Below are positions 1 through 10,901 of a stretch of DNA of 64,000 nt, piece by piece (position 1 is the first letter of the stretch; every line of letters starts with the position of its first letter). The DNA is from Prorocentrum cordatum (lineage: Eukaryota; Sar; Dinophyceae; Prorocentrales; Prorocentraceae). Position numbers and translations under genes: made by a program. The DNA lies in contig CAUYUJ010015306.1 of assembly GCA_963575745.1 (NCBI GenBank), positions 93,501-157,500 on the forward strand, written 5' to 3'. The notes below the pieces were generated by a model. The model was given only the letters and a program-made list of their open reading frames with translations, ran no database searches and was not told the origin of the DNA.

Positions 1-46
1 CATGGACCTGGGTTGGCCCCCAGTCGCCTGGGGGAGGGGGTGTTTA

Positions 47-165
47 TTAATAGTGAGCAGTGATTAAACCCTTCACCGTAGGGGAAGAGGGGTTTTTTGG
101 AAGAGGGAACAGGAATCTCGTTGGACCACCTGCGCCTAGAGGGCTGGTGGGATTCATTGTTTTGC
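47..165. repeat. Dispersed repeat ending AGAGGGCTGGTGGGATT, copy 1
   Basis: Sequence from TTAAACCCTTCACCGTAGGG through TGGAAGAGGGAACAGG to GCCTAGAGGGCTGGTGGGAT recurs at about 30,150-30,228. Confidence 0.65.
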
Positions 166-910
166 CGATAGGCGCGGGCCCGCGCACCCCCCCCCCTATG
201 TAGTAGATCCTGGCTGTTTCTTGGCGCCTGTTTCGGGCAGGTGGAGCCTCCCCCAAAGGACGCACGGTCCCAACCAATCGCACTGAGCAGAGGTCCGGAG
301 CTAGACTCCCCTCCCCCCCCCCCTGCCTGGAGGGTTCCAAAGGGGTTTTTGGGGGAGAGTGTTTTCCAGAGGCCCCCCAGGGGCCTCGAAACCTCGTCAA
401 AACAAGGGGTGCGACGCCCCTGGGGGACCCCTCCTGGAAAACCCCCTCCCCAAAAACCGTCTTTGGAACCCTCTGGCCCGTCGCTCAATGCAGAAACGCC
501 GAATAGAGTCAACCATGATAGTAAGGATGGGGCAACTTTCCGAGGCTACCCTCGCATCCTTGCCCCTTCGGTATTCGGCACTCTTCGGCATTCTGCGGCG
601 CTCCGCACGGGAGACATCCTCACCGCGCACTCCCCCCGGGGCTCTCCCTGGCCGAGTGTGAGAAGACACTCCCCACACGGGGGCGCCCCCGAGGCGCCCA
701 CAGCCGCCCGCCGGGCGAGGCCTCTCCAGGCGGCCCGGCCCGCGCACGAGGTGCGCCCACGGGGCGCCCACGGCCGTCCACGGGACAGAGCCTCGGCAGG
801 CCCAGGCGGCGCCCGGGGGCCGGTGGGGGGGCGCTCGCGAGGCGCCCACGGGCCGCCCACCGGACGAAGCCCCGGCGGAGCCTCCCAGTTCGTGACGCTT
901 CGCGCATCCA

Positions 911-1017
911 GGGGGCCACATGCGAGCCCTACCCCTCTACCCCCCACGATTTCTGAGGGGGAGGGTGGGGCTCACTTCGCTCGGGGTTCACTTCGCTCGG
1001 GTTCGCATGTGGGCCCC
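911..1017. mobile_element. 107-bp TIR element, GGGGCCACATGCGA family
   Basis: The ends GGGGGCCACATGCGAGCCC and GGGTTCGCATGTGGGCCCC are inverted. The interior CACGATTTCTGAGGGGGAGG and GGTTCACTTCGCTCGG are shared with 30,378-30,450. Confidence 0.75.
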
Positions 1018-1565
1018 TAGTAACCCCACCAGCCGTTGCTCGCAGCTCCGTCTTTCCCTTCGCAGGTGGCACGGCCTGCCCCTGCTTGCCCGGCGTTCGG
1101 CCCGCTTCGCGCGCCCGCATACCAACAAGGATCCCCACCGGCCCATCCAGAGACGATGCCCATGAGAGCTGACGGGGGGCGAGAGGAAGAGACACGCATA
1201 GTCAAACGGCGAGGGAGGCTTGGGAGGCTCCGTGGCCATCTCGAGCCGCCTTGGAGCGGTCTTGGGGCTTCTTGGGGCATCTTGGGACCATTTAGAGCCA
1301 GCTTGGACTATCTTGAGCCATCTTGGAGTTCATCTTGGGCTCTCTGAGGTCGCTAGGGGGACATTCGGGGGCTGGATTTTCTGGGGGGCTATACTTGGAT
1401 TCATGAAGTATTGAATGTTGTACTGGGTTTCAGCATCCAATGTACGTTCGAGCGGAACGCCAATACTGGCCTGCGGACACGTTTGGTGGTGCGACGGCGG
1501 GAGGAGGTACTTACATGAGGAGCACGGAGGGAGACGAGGGAGGTGGTGGTGGTGGAGAAGGTCGA

Positions 1566-1780
1566 GGCCTCCCAGATAGGGTCCGAGTAGATAGGGTCGG
1601 AGGATCGCGCCGCATCGCCGACGCATCAGCGATGCGGCTCGATGTGGAGTCCGAGATTCTCCATGCCGATGACGCCGATGCATCGCCGACGTCGCCGATG
1701 CATCGCCGATGCATCGGCGGTGCATTTGCGATGCGGCGCGATTCGCCGCCCCCACCTAACCATATCCCATCTGGGAGGCC
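1566..1780. mobile_element. Foldback element, GGCCTCCCAGAT family, copy A
   Basis: The ends are inverted: GGCCTCCCAGATAGGG at the left and CCCATCTGGGAGGCC at the right. Inside are inverted blocks GGATCGCGCCGCATCGC and GCGATGCGGCGCGATTC, and repeated CGATGCATCG palindromes. The whole 215 bp can fold into one long hairpin. No coding capacity. Related copies lie at 5,553, 6,281 and 25,783. Confidence 0.8.
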
Positions 1781-1961
1781 CCTAGACGGGGGGAAGGCGC
1801 TTGTGCGTGGTCTCCATGCGCGAGGTTTCCGATCCAGGCATCACGGCAGCCTGACCCAACCAACAAACCATAGATGTTCATTGCCGCTCTCACCAAATGG
1901 GGGGGAGGAGAGAGGATTCCCTCCCCTCCTCCGTTCGGCGGCGCGCCCGGGGCGTAAGTGA

Positions 1962-2108
1962 GAAGGGATGGGCCTTCTCAGAGGACTCGGAAGCCTTCTG
2001 GCCTTCTGAGACGTTTTCGAAGTCTTCCCAAATGCACAGAAAACTTCTCAGAAGGCCAGAGGGCGTCCCAGAAGCCCCGCCGCCTCTGAGGAGACCTTCT
2101 CCTTCCAG
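1962..2108. repeat. CTTCTGAGAAGG-type inverted repeat, copy 1
   Basis: GCCTTCTCAGAGGACTCGGA, CTTCTCAGAAGGCCAG and AGAAGCCCCGCCGCCTCTGA form internal inverted repeats. Related blocks are at 6,095-6,235 and 52,088-52,240. Confidence 0.55.
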
Positions 2109-2174
2109 ATGCCCCCTGCCAGCCAGCCAGTCAGGCCGGCAGCGTGCTGTATCATATTCGTCAGCCTGATCTGG

Positions 2175-2338
2175 AGTCGGGCATGTCCTACAGAGGGAAA
2201 ATTTAAAACATAATAGAAAAGATAGTCGGGGGACGATTTTCCGACGATGTTTGACATACAGTTTTGGTGTGTATGTTTTGGACTACTTTTAATCGTTCGT
2301 CCAAAATCCCCCTGTAGGAGGACACGCCCGACCTAAGC
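2175..2338. mobile_element. 160-bp TIR element, GTCGGGC family, copy E1
   Basis: The left end AGTCGGGCATGTCCTACAG and the right end CTGTAGGAGGACACGCCCGAC are inverted repeats. The AT-rich interior contains AGTCGGGGGACGATTTTCC, shared with copies at 48,998 and 49,311. Size and structure fit a non-autonomous DNA transposon (MITE). Confidence 0.75.
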
Positions 2339-2592
2339 CTAATTCGCGTTGTCTTTCAACTCTGTACGGCGTCGCGTGATCGCCCACGCGCCCAGAGCTG
2401 GCCTTCCCAACCAGCAGCAGCGAATGCTTGCTCAGTCGCCCTCGTTGCAGCCGCTGCCCTCATCGAGCCTCTGATTTGAAGGTGATGGTGTTTTTGTTCA
2501 CTGGTGCTGACGTTACGAAACATCACCGCCGGGAGAAGGAGGATCCCCGCCCGCGAACAAGAAAAACGCCATAATCATAAAGTTCGGGCGCT

Positions 2593-2664
2593 CCGCGCGG
2601 ACTTCTTGGATCTGCGCTGGACCCGCCAGGGGGGGCCCAGCGCGGATACAAGAAATCCGCGCGG
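2593..2664. repeat. 72-bp near-perfect hairpin
   Basis: Two 32-nt arms (CCGCGCGGACTTCTTGGATC... and ...ATACAAGAAATCCGCGCGG) are complementary at about 29 of 32 positions around an 8-nt loop. A diverged relative lies near 22,915-23,010. Confidence 0.8.
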
Positions 2665-4240
2665 GGCACCAAAAGTGCATGTTTATGGCGTCTTGTTTCT
2701 TCCTCTGCTTCCCTCCCCTCTGTGGCGCATTTTTGGGATCACATTAGGCATAGCACCTTCCCTTGACAGATTGCTGTGCTTCTGTTTGTTGTTCCCCTCC
2801 GTGGGCACGCTGTCCTGGCCCACGGATGTGGCGGAGGAAGCTGGACGGATAGCTCTTCCAGCTCCTTGTTTATGTCCTTGCCCACGCTGTCCGGGCCGCG
2901 GGGGGCGAGGAGGCCTTGCCGCAGCTTTGGCATGATAGCGCAATCTCTGCCGCAGCCTGGCGCGCAGCCGTGAATCGGTATTGCGACGCCCTGTGATGCC
3001 TCGGCGTGTGTGCTCATGTGCTTTGCACTCAGCTTTCTCTCTCTCTCTCTCTCTCCTCCGTGGCGCAGGCCGACCGGGGCACGCCCCTGTTCCAAATCTC
3101 CGGGGAGAACGCCACGCACGGGGAGGACGCCGCGCCTCCGACCCGCCTCGGGGGCCCGCCGCGGGGGCGGAGTGGCCTGCTCGCCGCGGGGCGCTGCTCG
3201 GGGCGCTGCTCCTTCGAGCACGCGCGGGCCCCAGCAGCCCCGAGGCGCTCGTCGCGAGGCGCAGCACGTGCCGTGCTCAACACGCCCGTGTGAGCACGCT
3301 GCGTGCTGCTGGACATCGGACGTGCGCTGCTTTTTTTTATCGGCCAGGACCAGCGAGGAGGATCCTGGATCATCGAGCCAAACAAAAAGCAAGCACGCGC
3401 GAAACCGAGACGTGCACGGGAGATGGGCGCCCGAGCGGCGGCAAGGTTGGGTCAACGTGCTGGCCCACGTTTTGGCGAACGTGTCGCGCCAGACCTAACC
3501 TACGTTTTCAGTCTACGTTTGGAGCTCCGTGTCAACATGCTACGGGTTGTGTGTGTTGCGTTTTGGGGCAGTTGAGGCGCTGACATTCCGAGGGAGGAAA
3601 AACCGCCCCGACCCCCAGAATTGGCGTTTACTCAAGCGCCGTGTGCGTTGACTGCACAGCCCTGCCCTGTTCAATGCCTTCTTTGGGTGCGTTTGCTAGA
3701 CGCCTCGAATTGTCCGGGTGATGATTATGTGGGTGTTTCTTCTGCTTTGTAAACATGGGCTGCGGTGGGGGCGTTCGTTGAGGAAAGTGCAATGGAGGCT
3801 TCAGACCCTGGAGGATTCCTTCTCTAATGAGGGCGGCAACGCTGTCCGTGACACAGACTCAATTGGCGTTCCCCTGGCTTCCAGAGCCTGGATCCCTTAT
3901 CCAAGGGTTCCTTATCCAATGCCCGTAATTACCGTGAGGTGCTTGCCCCTGGAGGTCCCGCCCGCGCCCAGCATGTTCGAATTTGGCCAGGGCGCCCGAG
4001 CGCCTGCGAAGAGTTGAACACATGCCCGTACCGTAGGGACTCCGTGGGTCTCGCGCGTCGGCGCCAGACCCATGGAGCGGGGAGGGTCCCTCCGGAACGC
4101 GAGGCCAGTGCCGCCCGATTTGGCGACGGAGCGCGCCGGTTCTGCACGGGAGCGCGACCCGTCGCTAAGCGACGCTTCGCTCATCCATGCTCTTGCTGAT
4201 GGGCCCGTTTTCCACCACCACCACCAAAAGTTGGAGGGGG

Positions 4241-4350
4241 GAGGGAGGTGGAGGAGGAGGAGGAGGAGGAGGAATAAGAAGAGGAGGAGGAGGAGGAGGA
4301 GGAGGACCCCCTCCCCTTCCTACTTATGGTGGTGGTGGTGGTGGTGGTGG
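4241..4350. repeat. (GGA)n and (TGG)n microsatellites
   Basis: GGA triplets at 4,243-4,307, then TGG triplets at 4,326-4,350. Confidence 0.95.
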
Positions 4351-5131
4351 CTGAAAACACGCCCACCATTTGCGATTCCTTGACTGATGTGGTCTCAGCG
4401 CCTTGTTGCCCGTGGCCACGAGCCACAGCAGGAGGCTGTAGCAGGACAGCAAGCAGGAGTCATGACATGTCTCGGAAGGCTCTGGCGCAATGGGCCTGCA
4501 TCGGACACAGGGCAGAGCTGCGGCAGCTGCAGATGCTCTAACCCAGTCGGAACAAGAGGCGATGCACCGAACAGAGGGAGGAGGCGATGGAGGAGGGAGG
4601 AGCCAGAACCCCCGAGAGTTTCGAGAGGCTCACGAAGCGCGTCGGGAGGTTTGTCACAATTTTCGGAGCCCAGGGGCGTCCCTCGGGGGCCAGGGTCCTC
4701 GTGAGGGGTGGCAAAACATGGCTTTCCCAGTGGCCGAAGAACGAGCCTCCGACACCTCGCGATCCCTCCAAAGAAACCTCAGGGGGTTGTGGGGGAGGGC
4801 TCCCCCCCCCCCCCCCGAAGGGAATAGGGGTCGTCTCCCCCCCCGAAGGGAATAGGGAAGAGGGTTCCCCTGCCCCACCCAAGGCTGGTGGGATTTTCGG
4901 CGCCCAGGGGCCTCCTGGGCAGGGCACTGCGCGGAGGTGCAGCGGCACGCCCGACCGGTGTGCCGCAGGCGAGCGGCAGACGGCCCGAGGACGAGGGCCT
5001 CCTGGCCCCGTCGCCCCCCGGGGTGCCCGCAGGGCGGCGCCGCGGGCGGCGCCCGTGGCCGCTGTGTCCCGCGCGTGCTGCGGGCGGCGCCCGTGGCGAT
5101 GGAGGGTTTCTCCGAAGGGCTTCGGCGACCC

Positions 5132-5362
5132 CTCCTCCGCCTCCTCCGCCTCCGCCTCCTCCTCCTCCTCCTCCTCCTCCTCCTCCTCCTCCTGGTCCTC
5201 CTCCTCCTCCTTTCTCCATCTCCTCCCTCCTTCTCCTCCTCCTCCTCCTCCTCCTCCTCCTCCTACTCCTCCTTCTTTCTCCATCTCCCCCCTTCTCCTC
5301 CTCCTCCTCCTCCTCCTCCTCCTCCTCCTCCTCCTCCTCCTCCTCCTCCTCCTCCTCCTCCT
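5132..5362. repeat. (CTC)n microsatellite
   Basis: Over 200 bp of near-pure CTC triplets. Long Ser-, Leu- or Pro-rich and Glu/Arg-rich frames here are artefacts of the triplet run. Confidence 0.98.
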
Positions 5363-5552
5363 CGGGTCGCCTACGGCCCCCGGGGGAAACCGTGCACCGG
5401 AGGGGGGAGAAGCGACACGAACACGAAAAGGGGGCCCACCTCCAGCGAGGAGGTCCACGAGGCTTCCCCGAGCTGGAGGCCGGGGATGTCTCGCGCGCGA
5501 GGGGGATGAGCCACACCAGCAGTGGTGTCGCCGTTCCTTGCTCCTACGTCTA

Positions 5553-5827
5553 GGCCTCTTAGATAGGGTCGGAGTAGATGGGGTCGGAGGATTGCCCCGC
5601 ATCGCCGATGCATCGCCGATGCGGTTCGATGTGGAGCCCAATTTGCTCCACGTCGACGTCGCTGATGCATCGGGGATGTACCTGCGGTGCATCGTCGACG
5701 TCGGCGATGCATCGGCGACGTCGACGTCAAGCAAATCGGGCTCCACATCGAGCCGCATCGTCGATGCATCGGCGATGCGGCGCGATCCTCCGACCCCACC
5801 TGCTCCGACCCCCTCTGGGATGCCTCC
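5553..5827. mobile_element. Foldback element, GGCCTCCCAGAT family, copy B
   Basis: A 275-bp near-complete inverted repeat. Left arm: GGCCTCTTAGATAGGGTC, GGGGTCGGAGGAT, CGATGCGGTTCGATGTGGAG. Right arm: CTCCACATCGAGCCGCATCG, ATCCTCCGACCCC, CTCTGGGATGCC. The centre is a CGTCGACGTCG-rich palindromic core. It sits between two (CTC)n tracts. Confidence 0.8.
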
Positions 5828-5879
5828 AGTCTGGGTGCCCCCCCCGGGGCGGGGTGGGAGGATCGGCGGCGGGCCGAGC

Positions 5880-6079
5880 TCTCCTCCTCCGCCTTCTCCT
5901 CCGCCTCCTCCTCCTGCTCCCCCTCCTCCTCCTTCTCCTCCTCCTCCTCCTCATCCTCATCCTCCTCCTCCTCCTCCTCCTCCTCCTCCTCCTCCTCCTC
6001 CTCCTCCTCTGAAGATTATGATTATTATCCTCCTCCTCCTCCTCCTCCTCCGCCTCCTCCTCGTCCTCCTCCTCCTCCT
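5880..6079. repeat. (CTC)n microsatellite
   Basis: CTC triplets broken by a short unique island, GAAGATTATGATTATTATC, near 6,010. Confidence 0.97.
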
Positions 6080-6094
6080 GCGGGGTTTCTAAGG

Positions 6095-6235
6095 GCGGCG
6101 GGGGTTCTCGGAAGCCCGCAGGCCCTCTGAGGAGTCTTCCGTGTCTTCGGGGAAGGCTTCGAGAATTGTCCGGAAGGCCAGAGATTTTCTGAGCCTTCTG
6201 AGAAGGCCCGTCTTTGCTCGCGTCCCTTGGGCGCG
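6095..6235. repeat. CTTCTGAGAAGG-type inverted repeat, copy 2
   Basis: GAAGCCCGCAGGCCCTCTGA, CCGGAAGGCCAGAGATT and GAGCCTTCTGAGAAGGCCCG are in the same order as a member of this family in the opposite sense. Confidence 0.5.
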
Positions 6236-6280
6236 CCGCCTAGATGAGCTGCCTCCCTGGGCTCACGAGTCAAGAGTCCA

Positions 6281-6441
6281 GGCCTCCCAGATGGGGTCCG
6301 AGTAGAGGGGGTCGAAGAATCGCGCCAACTGGCCGATGCATCCCGGTGATTCGGCTCGATTGGGAGCCAGGCGGCGACCCATCGGCGATGCGGCGCGATT
6401 CTCCGACCCCATCTCATTTCTCGGACTCCATCTGGGAGGCC
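6281..6441. mobile_element. Foldback element, GGCCTCCCAGAT family, copy C
   Basis: A 161-bp copy with perfect terminal inverted repeats GGCCTCCCAGATGG and CCATCTGGGAGGCC, and inner arms TCGAAGAATCGCGCC / GGCGCGATTCTCCGA. It has the best-preserved ends of the family. Confidence 0.85.
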
Positions 6442-6729
6442 TTCAGCTGTCTCCCTGGACACGAAGAGCGCAGTACAGGACGTCTTGCTACTATGATGAT
6501 TGAATCCGTGCGAGTTCGACTGGCACTTCCAGCACTGCCACTCATAGACTTGCCGTGCGCTCGTTTGAATGTTCCATGCGTGTGCCGCTGGCTGTTGCTC
6601 TGCTGGCAGTTGGGGTTAGGTGTTGCTTTTGTGCAGATGCAATGCGATCTGTATTCCGATACATGTAGGGGCTTCCCGCGAGGCGGGCCGATTGTCCTTG
6701 AATGATGTGGGGGTTACAGGGTTCTTCAG

Positions 6730-6751
6730 GCATGTTGAGGGCGAGATTGCA
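6730..6751 (+). CDS. Possible Hsp70-like exon (HVEGEIA)
   Basis: A 22-nt stretch follows the acceptor GTTCTTCAG and is followed by GTTCCC, a possible GT donor. Read as one split base plus seven codons it gives HVEGEIA, which would precede EVLAAIL in the next exon. Hsp70 relatives have a short strand and loop here (V-x-G-x then the PEE/E-L/V helix), so order, frame and content fit. The piece is very short and could be chance. If real, the intron to the next exon is 291 bp. Confidence 0.3.
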
Positions 6752-7042
6752 GTTCCCCTGCTGCTCCTGATAAAGAAGTGCTGCTCCCGTCCCCTTTACT
6801 CCGCCCACCACTCGCGATAGTTTACCTTTCTCTTCCCTACTATTTGAAATACTTCTCGACTTCCACTTCGCTGATCTACTTTCAGTAGTTCTCTTAGTGC
6901 ACTCCACTCAAATACTCCTCCTCCTTATTTCTCGTATATGCGCTTCAGAGTTATGCAAGCAGAGGGACAGGGTATGTTGAAAACGCAGTGCCGATCAGAG
7001 GAGGACATGTGGAGTACGATATGTGTAATTCTGTGTTGCCAG

Positions 7043-7087
7043 GAAGTGCTGGCAGCCATCCTCCACTACGCCAAGTGTATGGCCGAG
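7043..7087 (+). CDS. Hsp70/Grp170-like exon: EVLAAILHYAKCMAE helix
   Basis: Fifteen codons follow the acceptor TTGCCAG and stop at the donor GATCCA (a GA donor). The peptide EVLAAILHYAKCMAE matches the amphipathic helix that precedes the VKDAVITVP strand in Hsp70 ATPase domains (E-E-[LIV]-x-A-[MI]-[LV]). It is in phase 0 with the next recognised exon at 19,645, which starts ESADGKPVKD. The frame is open only from about 6,938 to 7,216 and homology covers only these codons. The following intron is 12,557 bp and contains the Copia element. Confidence 0.75.
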
Positions 7088-8027
7088 GATCCACGTCGCC
7101 GCTCGATTGTACGCTGGTCGACTGAAGCGGTCGATCGTCAGCAGTTTAGGTGCAGCTCGCGGATCCAGGCATGCATGAGACTATTATGCCAGTGTCGCCA
7201 ACAATTTGGGGTTTGAGGTTGTTCCCAGCAGCGTTATCTCCTTCACTCTGCAGCCTTGGGAGAGCTTTCTCCTGAAGCCGATAAGCTCGTATGCAAACAA
7301 CCCATCTCCTGCACACTTTCCTCTGACCGTATCCAAGACAGTGCACAAACCATCCTAGACCCTGAAGGGGCCGTCCTGCTGAACGTCACGGTCTGAGAGG
7401 AGTGGCTGCATCCCAACGCCTGGCAATCGTCGGCGCCTCGCGTGTCCCCACTGGCCCATCCAGAAATTAATCGAAGAGACATAGGAGGCCTCGTGGGCCC
7501 ATCTAAGGCTCTCGTGGTTCCTTCTGCGGGAAAGGCTGTTGTGGCCCTATGGGGGCCTCTTGCGGCCTCCTGCTGACTTGTCGGGTCGAAGCTAATCTGG
7601 ACATGTGGGTATGTGCTCTGGGCCTTATGGGGTTTCTCTCCGTGGAGGCATCTTGAGCCGTATTGGGGCCCTTTGGGAGAGAACGTTGGGTGGTCATTGG
7701 GCTACCTTGAGGCGATCGTGGGGGCCTCCTTGGCCGTCCTGCGTCGTCGGAACCTGGAAACGGCGAGACCGCACAACCAGTTCACAAACCCACAGGCGAT
7801 CGATGCATGCTGCTCGGGGGGGGGCTCTTGAGGGTCCCCTTTGAGCCCCCCTTAGGGGGCGTCGTCAGGGCTTCCTGGAGCCAGCTTGGAGCCGTCCAGG
7901 GCTGCTCTGGCAGGCGGCCGGGCCCGCCTCGAGCTCGAGCCGCCGTGGAGCCGCCCGGGAGCCGCGCCTGGGGCTTCCAGGAGGACAAGTGTGCCGCCGT
8001 CGTGTTTCGCACGTTTTGCCTTCCCTC

Positions 8028-8310
8028 CTCCTCCTCCTCCTCCTCCTCCTCCTCCTCCTCCTCCTCCTGCTGCTCCTGCTCCTCCTCCCCCTCCTCCCCT
8101 CCTCCTCCTCCTCCTCCTCCTCCTCCTCCTGCTCCCTGCTCCTGCTCCTGCTCCCCCTCCCCCTCCTCCTCCTCCTCCTCCTCCTCCTCCTCCTCCTCCC
8201 TCCTCCTCCTCCTCCTCCTCCTCCTCCTCCTCCTCCTCCTCCTCCTCCTCCTCCTCCTCCTCCTCCTCCTCCTCCTCCTCCTCCTCCTCCTCCTCCTCCT
8301 CTTCCTCCAG
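8028..8310. repeat. (CTC)n microsatellite
   Basis: About 280 bp of CTC triplets with a few TGC/CCC variants, ending TCTTCCTCCAG. Confidence 0.98.
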
Positions 8311-8363
8311 CCGCACTGTATCAGGCCGTGTGTCGCCTGGGCCCGCGCCCGCCGTCCGCCGTG

Positions 8364-9272
8364 ATGGCCACCGCTGGGCTCGCCGCGCGTGCTGAAGCCA
8401 GCGGCGCGGACGCTGCGCGCCGAGGGGCCCTGGAGGCCGCCCGTGGCGCGCTCCTGGCGGCTCACGCCGCCAGCGGGCTGGCAGGGGAGGCGTCGTCCCG
8501 TGGCAGGACGCGCCTCCTGCGAGCGGCGGAGGGCATGCTGAGGGCGGCGATCGTCGACCTCAGCCAGCCCCGCCGCCCTGCGCAGGCTCGAGCCCCCCAG
8601 CGGCCTCCTGAAGCTGTTGCCGACGCTCCCGAGGCGGAGCCGCGGCCGCCAGGCGCCCCCGCGCCTCGGCGGAAGCGCCGCCGCGGGCGACGTCGGCGAG
8701 GCGCCGCCGCTGCCGCGACGAGGATGGACGTGGTGGGTGAGATGGCGGAGGCGGGCGGCGGGACGGGGGCGGCTGCTGCGCGGGCGGGCAGCCTGCGCGC
8801 GACGGCGGCCTCCCGTGACCTCGGGGACGGCGACGACGACGCCTGCCTCGGCGATGACGGCTGGGCCGACGGCCTGGCCCGCGGCGCACCGCCCGCCGCC
8901 GCAGAGGGAGGTGCTGGCAATGGGGCGTCGTCGACTCCTGCTGGCAGCGGGGCGCATGCGGCGCCCGCGGCGGCGGCGGCCCCCTCGACGGAGGGGATGG
9001 AGGTAGGCCTCGAGCCGTTCACGCCGCAGGGGGGCCCCGCGGAGCTGATGGCGGCTATCGCGCGCATGCGCGCCGCCAGCCTGGGCTCCGGGGCGGCGCG
9101 GGGGGGCGGCCGCGGGAGGCGGCAGGGGCCTGTGCCGCGTGCGGCTCGGGCGCCGCCTCCCCACCCCTCCGCGCAACGTCGGGTTCCACGGCGTGTATTT
9201 CCTGCACATGCTGTTCCGAATGCCGTGCCCGTGCGCGGCGGTGCGTGCGCAGCCGTGGAGGCTCATCGTGCG
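8364..9272 (+). CDS. Unrecognised Ala/Arg-rich open frame, possibly a transposon ORF1 fragment
   Basis: An ATG in good context (CCGTGATGGCC) opens about 300 codons of non-repetitive, GC3-rich sequence between two (CTC)n tracts. The start is helical (ARAEASGADAARRGALEAAR), then comes a basic block KRRRGRRRR and an acidic stretch (DGDDDACLGDDG). I recognise no domain. A perfect pyrimidine tract plus CCAG at 8,307-8,310 could be a splice acceptor. It could be a host exon on the same strand, an ORF1-like piece of a LINE, or fortuitous. Confidence 0.3.
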
Positions 9273-9279
9273 CGTGCGC

Positions 9280-9665
9280 GTCCTCCTCCTCCTCCTCCTC
9301 CTCCTCCTCCTCCTCCTCCTCCTCCTCCTCCTCCTCCGTCCCTCCTCATCATCATCCTCCTTTCCCTCCTCTTTCTCCTCCTCCTCCTCCTCCTCCTTTT
9401 CCTCCTCCTCGTTTTCCTCCTCTTCCCCCCGCTTCCTCCCTGCTCCTCCTCCTCCTCCTCCCCCGCCTCCTCCTCCTCCTCTCATCCTCCTCCTCCTCCT
9501 CCTCCCCTCCTCCTCCTCCTCCTCCTCCTCCTCCTCCTCTTCCTCTCCTCGTCCTCCTCCCCCCCCTCTCCATCCCCCCCCCGCCGCCGCCGCCGCCGCC
9601 GCCGCCACCGCGCCCCACCCACGCGCCCGAGCAGCTCCCCGCCCCCCCCCCCCCCAAAAAAAAAA
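9280..9665. repeat. (CTC)n, (GCC)n, poly-C and poly-A runs
   Basis: CTC triplets to about 9,560, GCC triplets at 9,582-9,608, a C-run at 9,642-9,655 and an A-run at 9,656-9,665. Confidence 0.95.
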
Positions 9666-9904
9666 GGAATGAAAGAAAAACAAGCCCCCCCCCCATCCCC
9701 TGCAGAAGGTGTTCTTGAGCCACCAGTGCGGCGCGCCCCCTGCGGGCCTTTGTGGCCGGGTCGAGCCCCTGCGAGCGTGGTAACGCAGAGAAAAGTTGAT
9801 TGCGAGGCTTGGGTCAGGACAGGCATAATGGAAGGCTTGCCGCGGCCAGTTCGACCATTTGGAGCCGCGAGGAAATTTCTTCGGGGGCCTAAAGAGCGAG
9901 CGGC

Positions 9905-10450
9905 GGCGACACCTTGGCATGCTTGGAGGCTCGTTGGCGGCCCCATACGGTTCAAGATGGCGCCGCCCAAGACGGCTTCAGACGGGCCCAGCTGCCCCCA
10001 AGATGGGCATTGCCCATGACGGTTCCAAGATGGGCCGACATTGCCCAAGAGGCTGGCAATCCGCCCCAAGAGGGCTACCAGAGGACCCCCGGGGCTGCCC
10101 CCCAGAGGCAGACTTCTTCGAGGTGCCTGAGGTTTTTGAAGGAGTTCGGCGTTCTCGCCCTTTCGAGCCTCCAACGCTCCAAGACGGCCTCGGCGGCCTC
10201 CGAGACCGCCCCGATATGGGACAAGAGGCAGCCAAAAAGAGCGCAAGAGGAGCCCAAGGGAGTTCCGGGCCGGCCCACGAGGCCCCGAGACGGCCCCAGG
10301 CGGCGCCCCTGCTGGCGGAGCACGGGCAGACATGTCGAGCTGCCTGCCCCAAGAGGCTACTCAGAGGCCGCACAGATGCCCCTCGGGGCCCTCCAAGAGG
10401 CGTTGCAGGAGGCCCCCGCGGCGTCCCCAGAGGCACCCGAGAGGCCCAAG
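9905..10450. repeat. CTTGGGGCC-type repeats on the opposite strand
   Basis: CCCAAGATGGGC, CCAAGAGGC and GCCCCAAG words repeat, i.e. the reverse complement of the tract at 26.6-27.1 kb. Confidence 0.8.
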
Positions 10451-10901
10451 TGCTGCCAAGGCATGCTGCATGGGCGTGCGGTTTGCTTTCCGTCTGGGGT
10501 GGGGGCCGCCGCGTTCCCGCTCCGCGTGCTCAGCTTGCCGCCTCTGACTTTCGACGAGGCTTCCAGGGGGCCGCCCGCCCTGCCGCGAGCTTTGCAGCCG
10601 TCTTTGCCTTGCCGATCTCTTGAGGGCCTCACGCGGCCAAGGCCCGCCGGGGGCCCACCGCAGCAGGGCAGGGGCCACAGCTGCAGATTTCCCGATTCGC
10701 AAGCCTGAGCATTTCATGTGAGGTGAGCGTGCGTTTGCTGCGCATGCCCGTTGCCATTTCCTTTTCGAGCGAGCGCCCCCTCGCTTGCGCTTAGGGGCGC
10801 AGGTTTTTTGACTTGAGGTTCCCGGGCAGGAACACGAGTTGACGCAGACCGTGGGGTGGAGAGATCAACCATGCCACTGCGCTATACCTACCTAGACTTG
10901 C

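Noticed and set aside
3070-3125. Possible exon after the (CT)n tract and GGCGCAG (ADRGTPLFQISGENATHGE)
   Set aside because: The splice context is good and a GA donor follows, but I could not place the peptide convincingly in the amino-terminal Hsp70 region. Left out as a feature.
5132-9665. Very long Pro/Ser/Leu-rich and Glu/Arg-rich open frames (for example 4,587-6,092 +, 7,989-10,019 +, 7,782-9,920 -)
   Set aside because: They run through (CTC)n triplets, which are open in several frames at once. Outside the triplets no domain or conserved sequence supports them.
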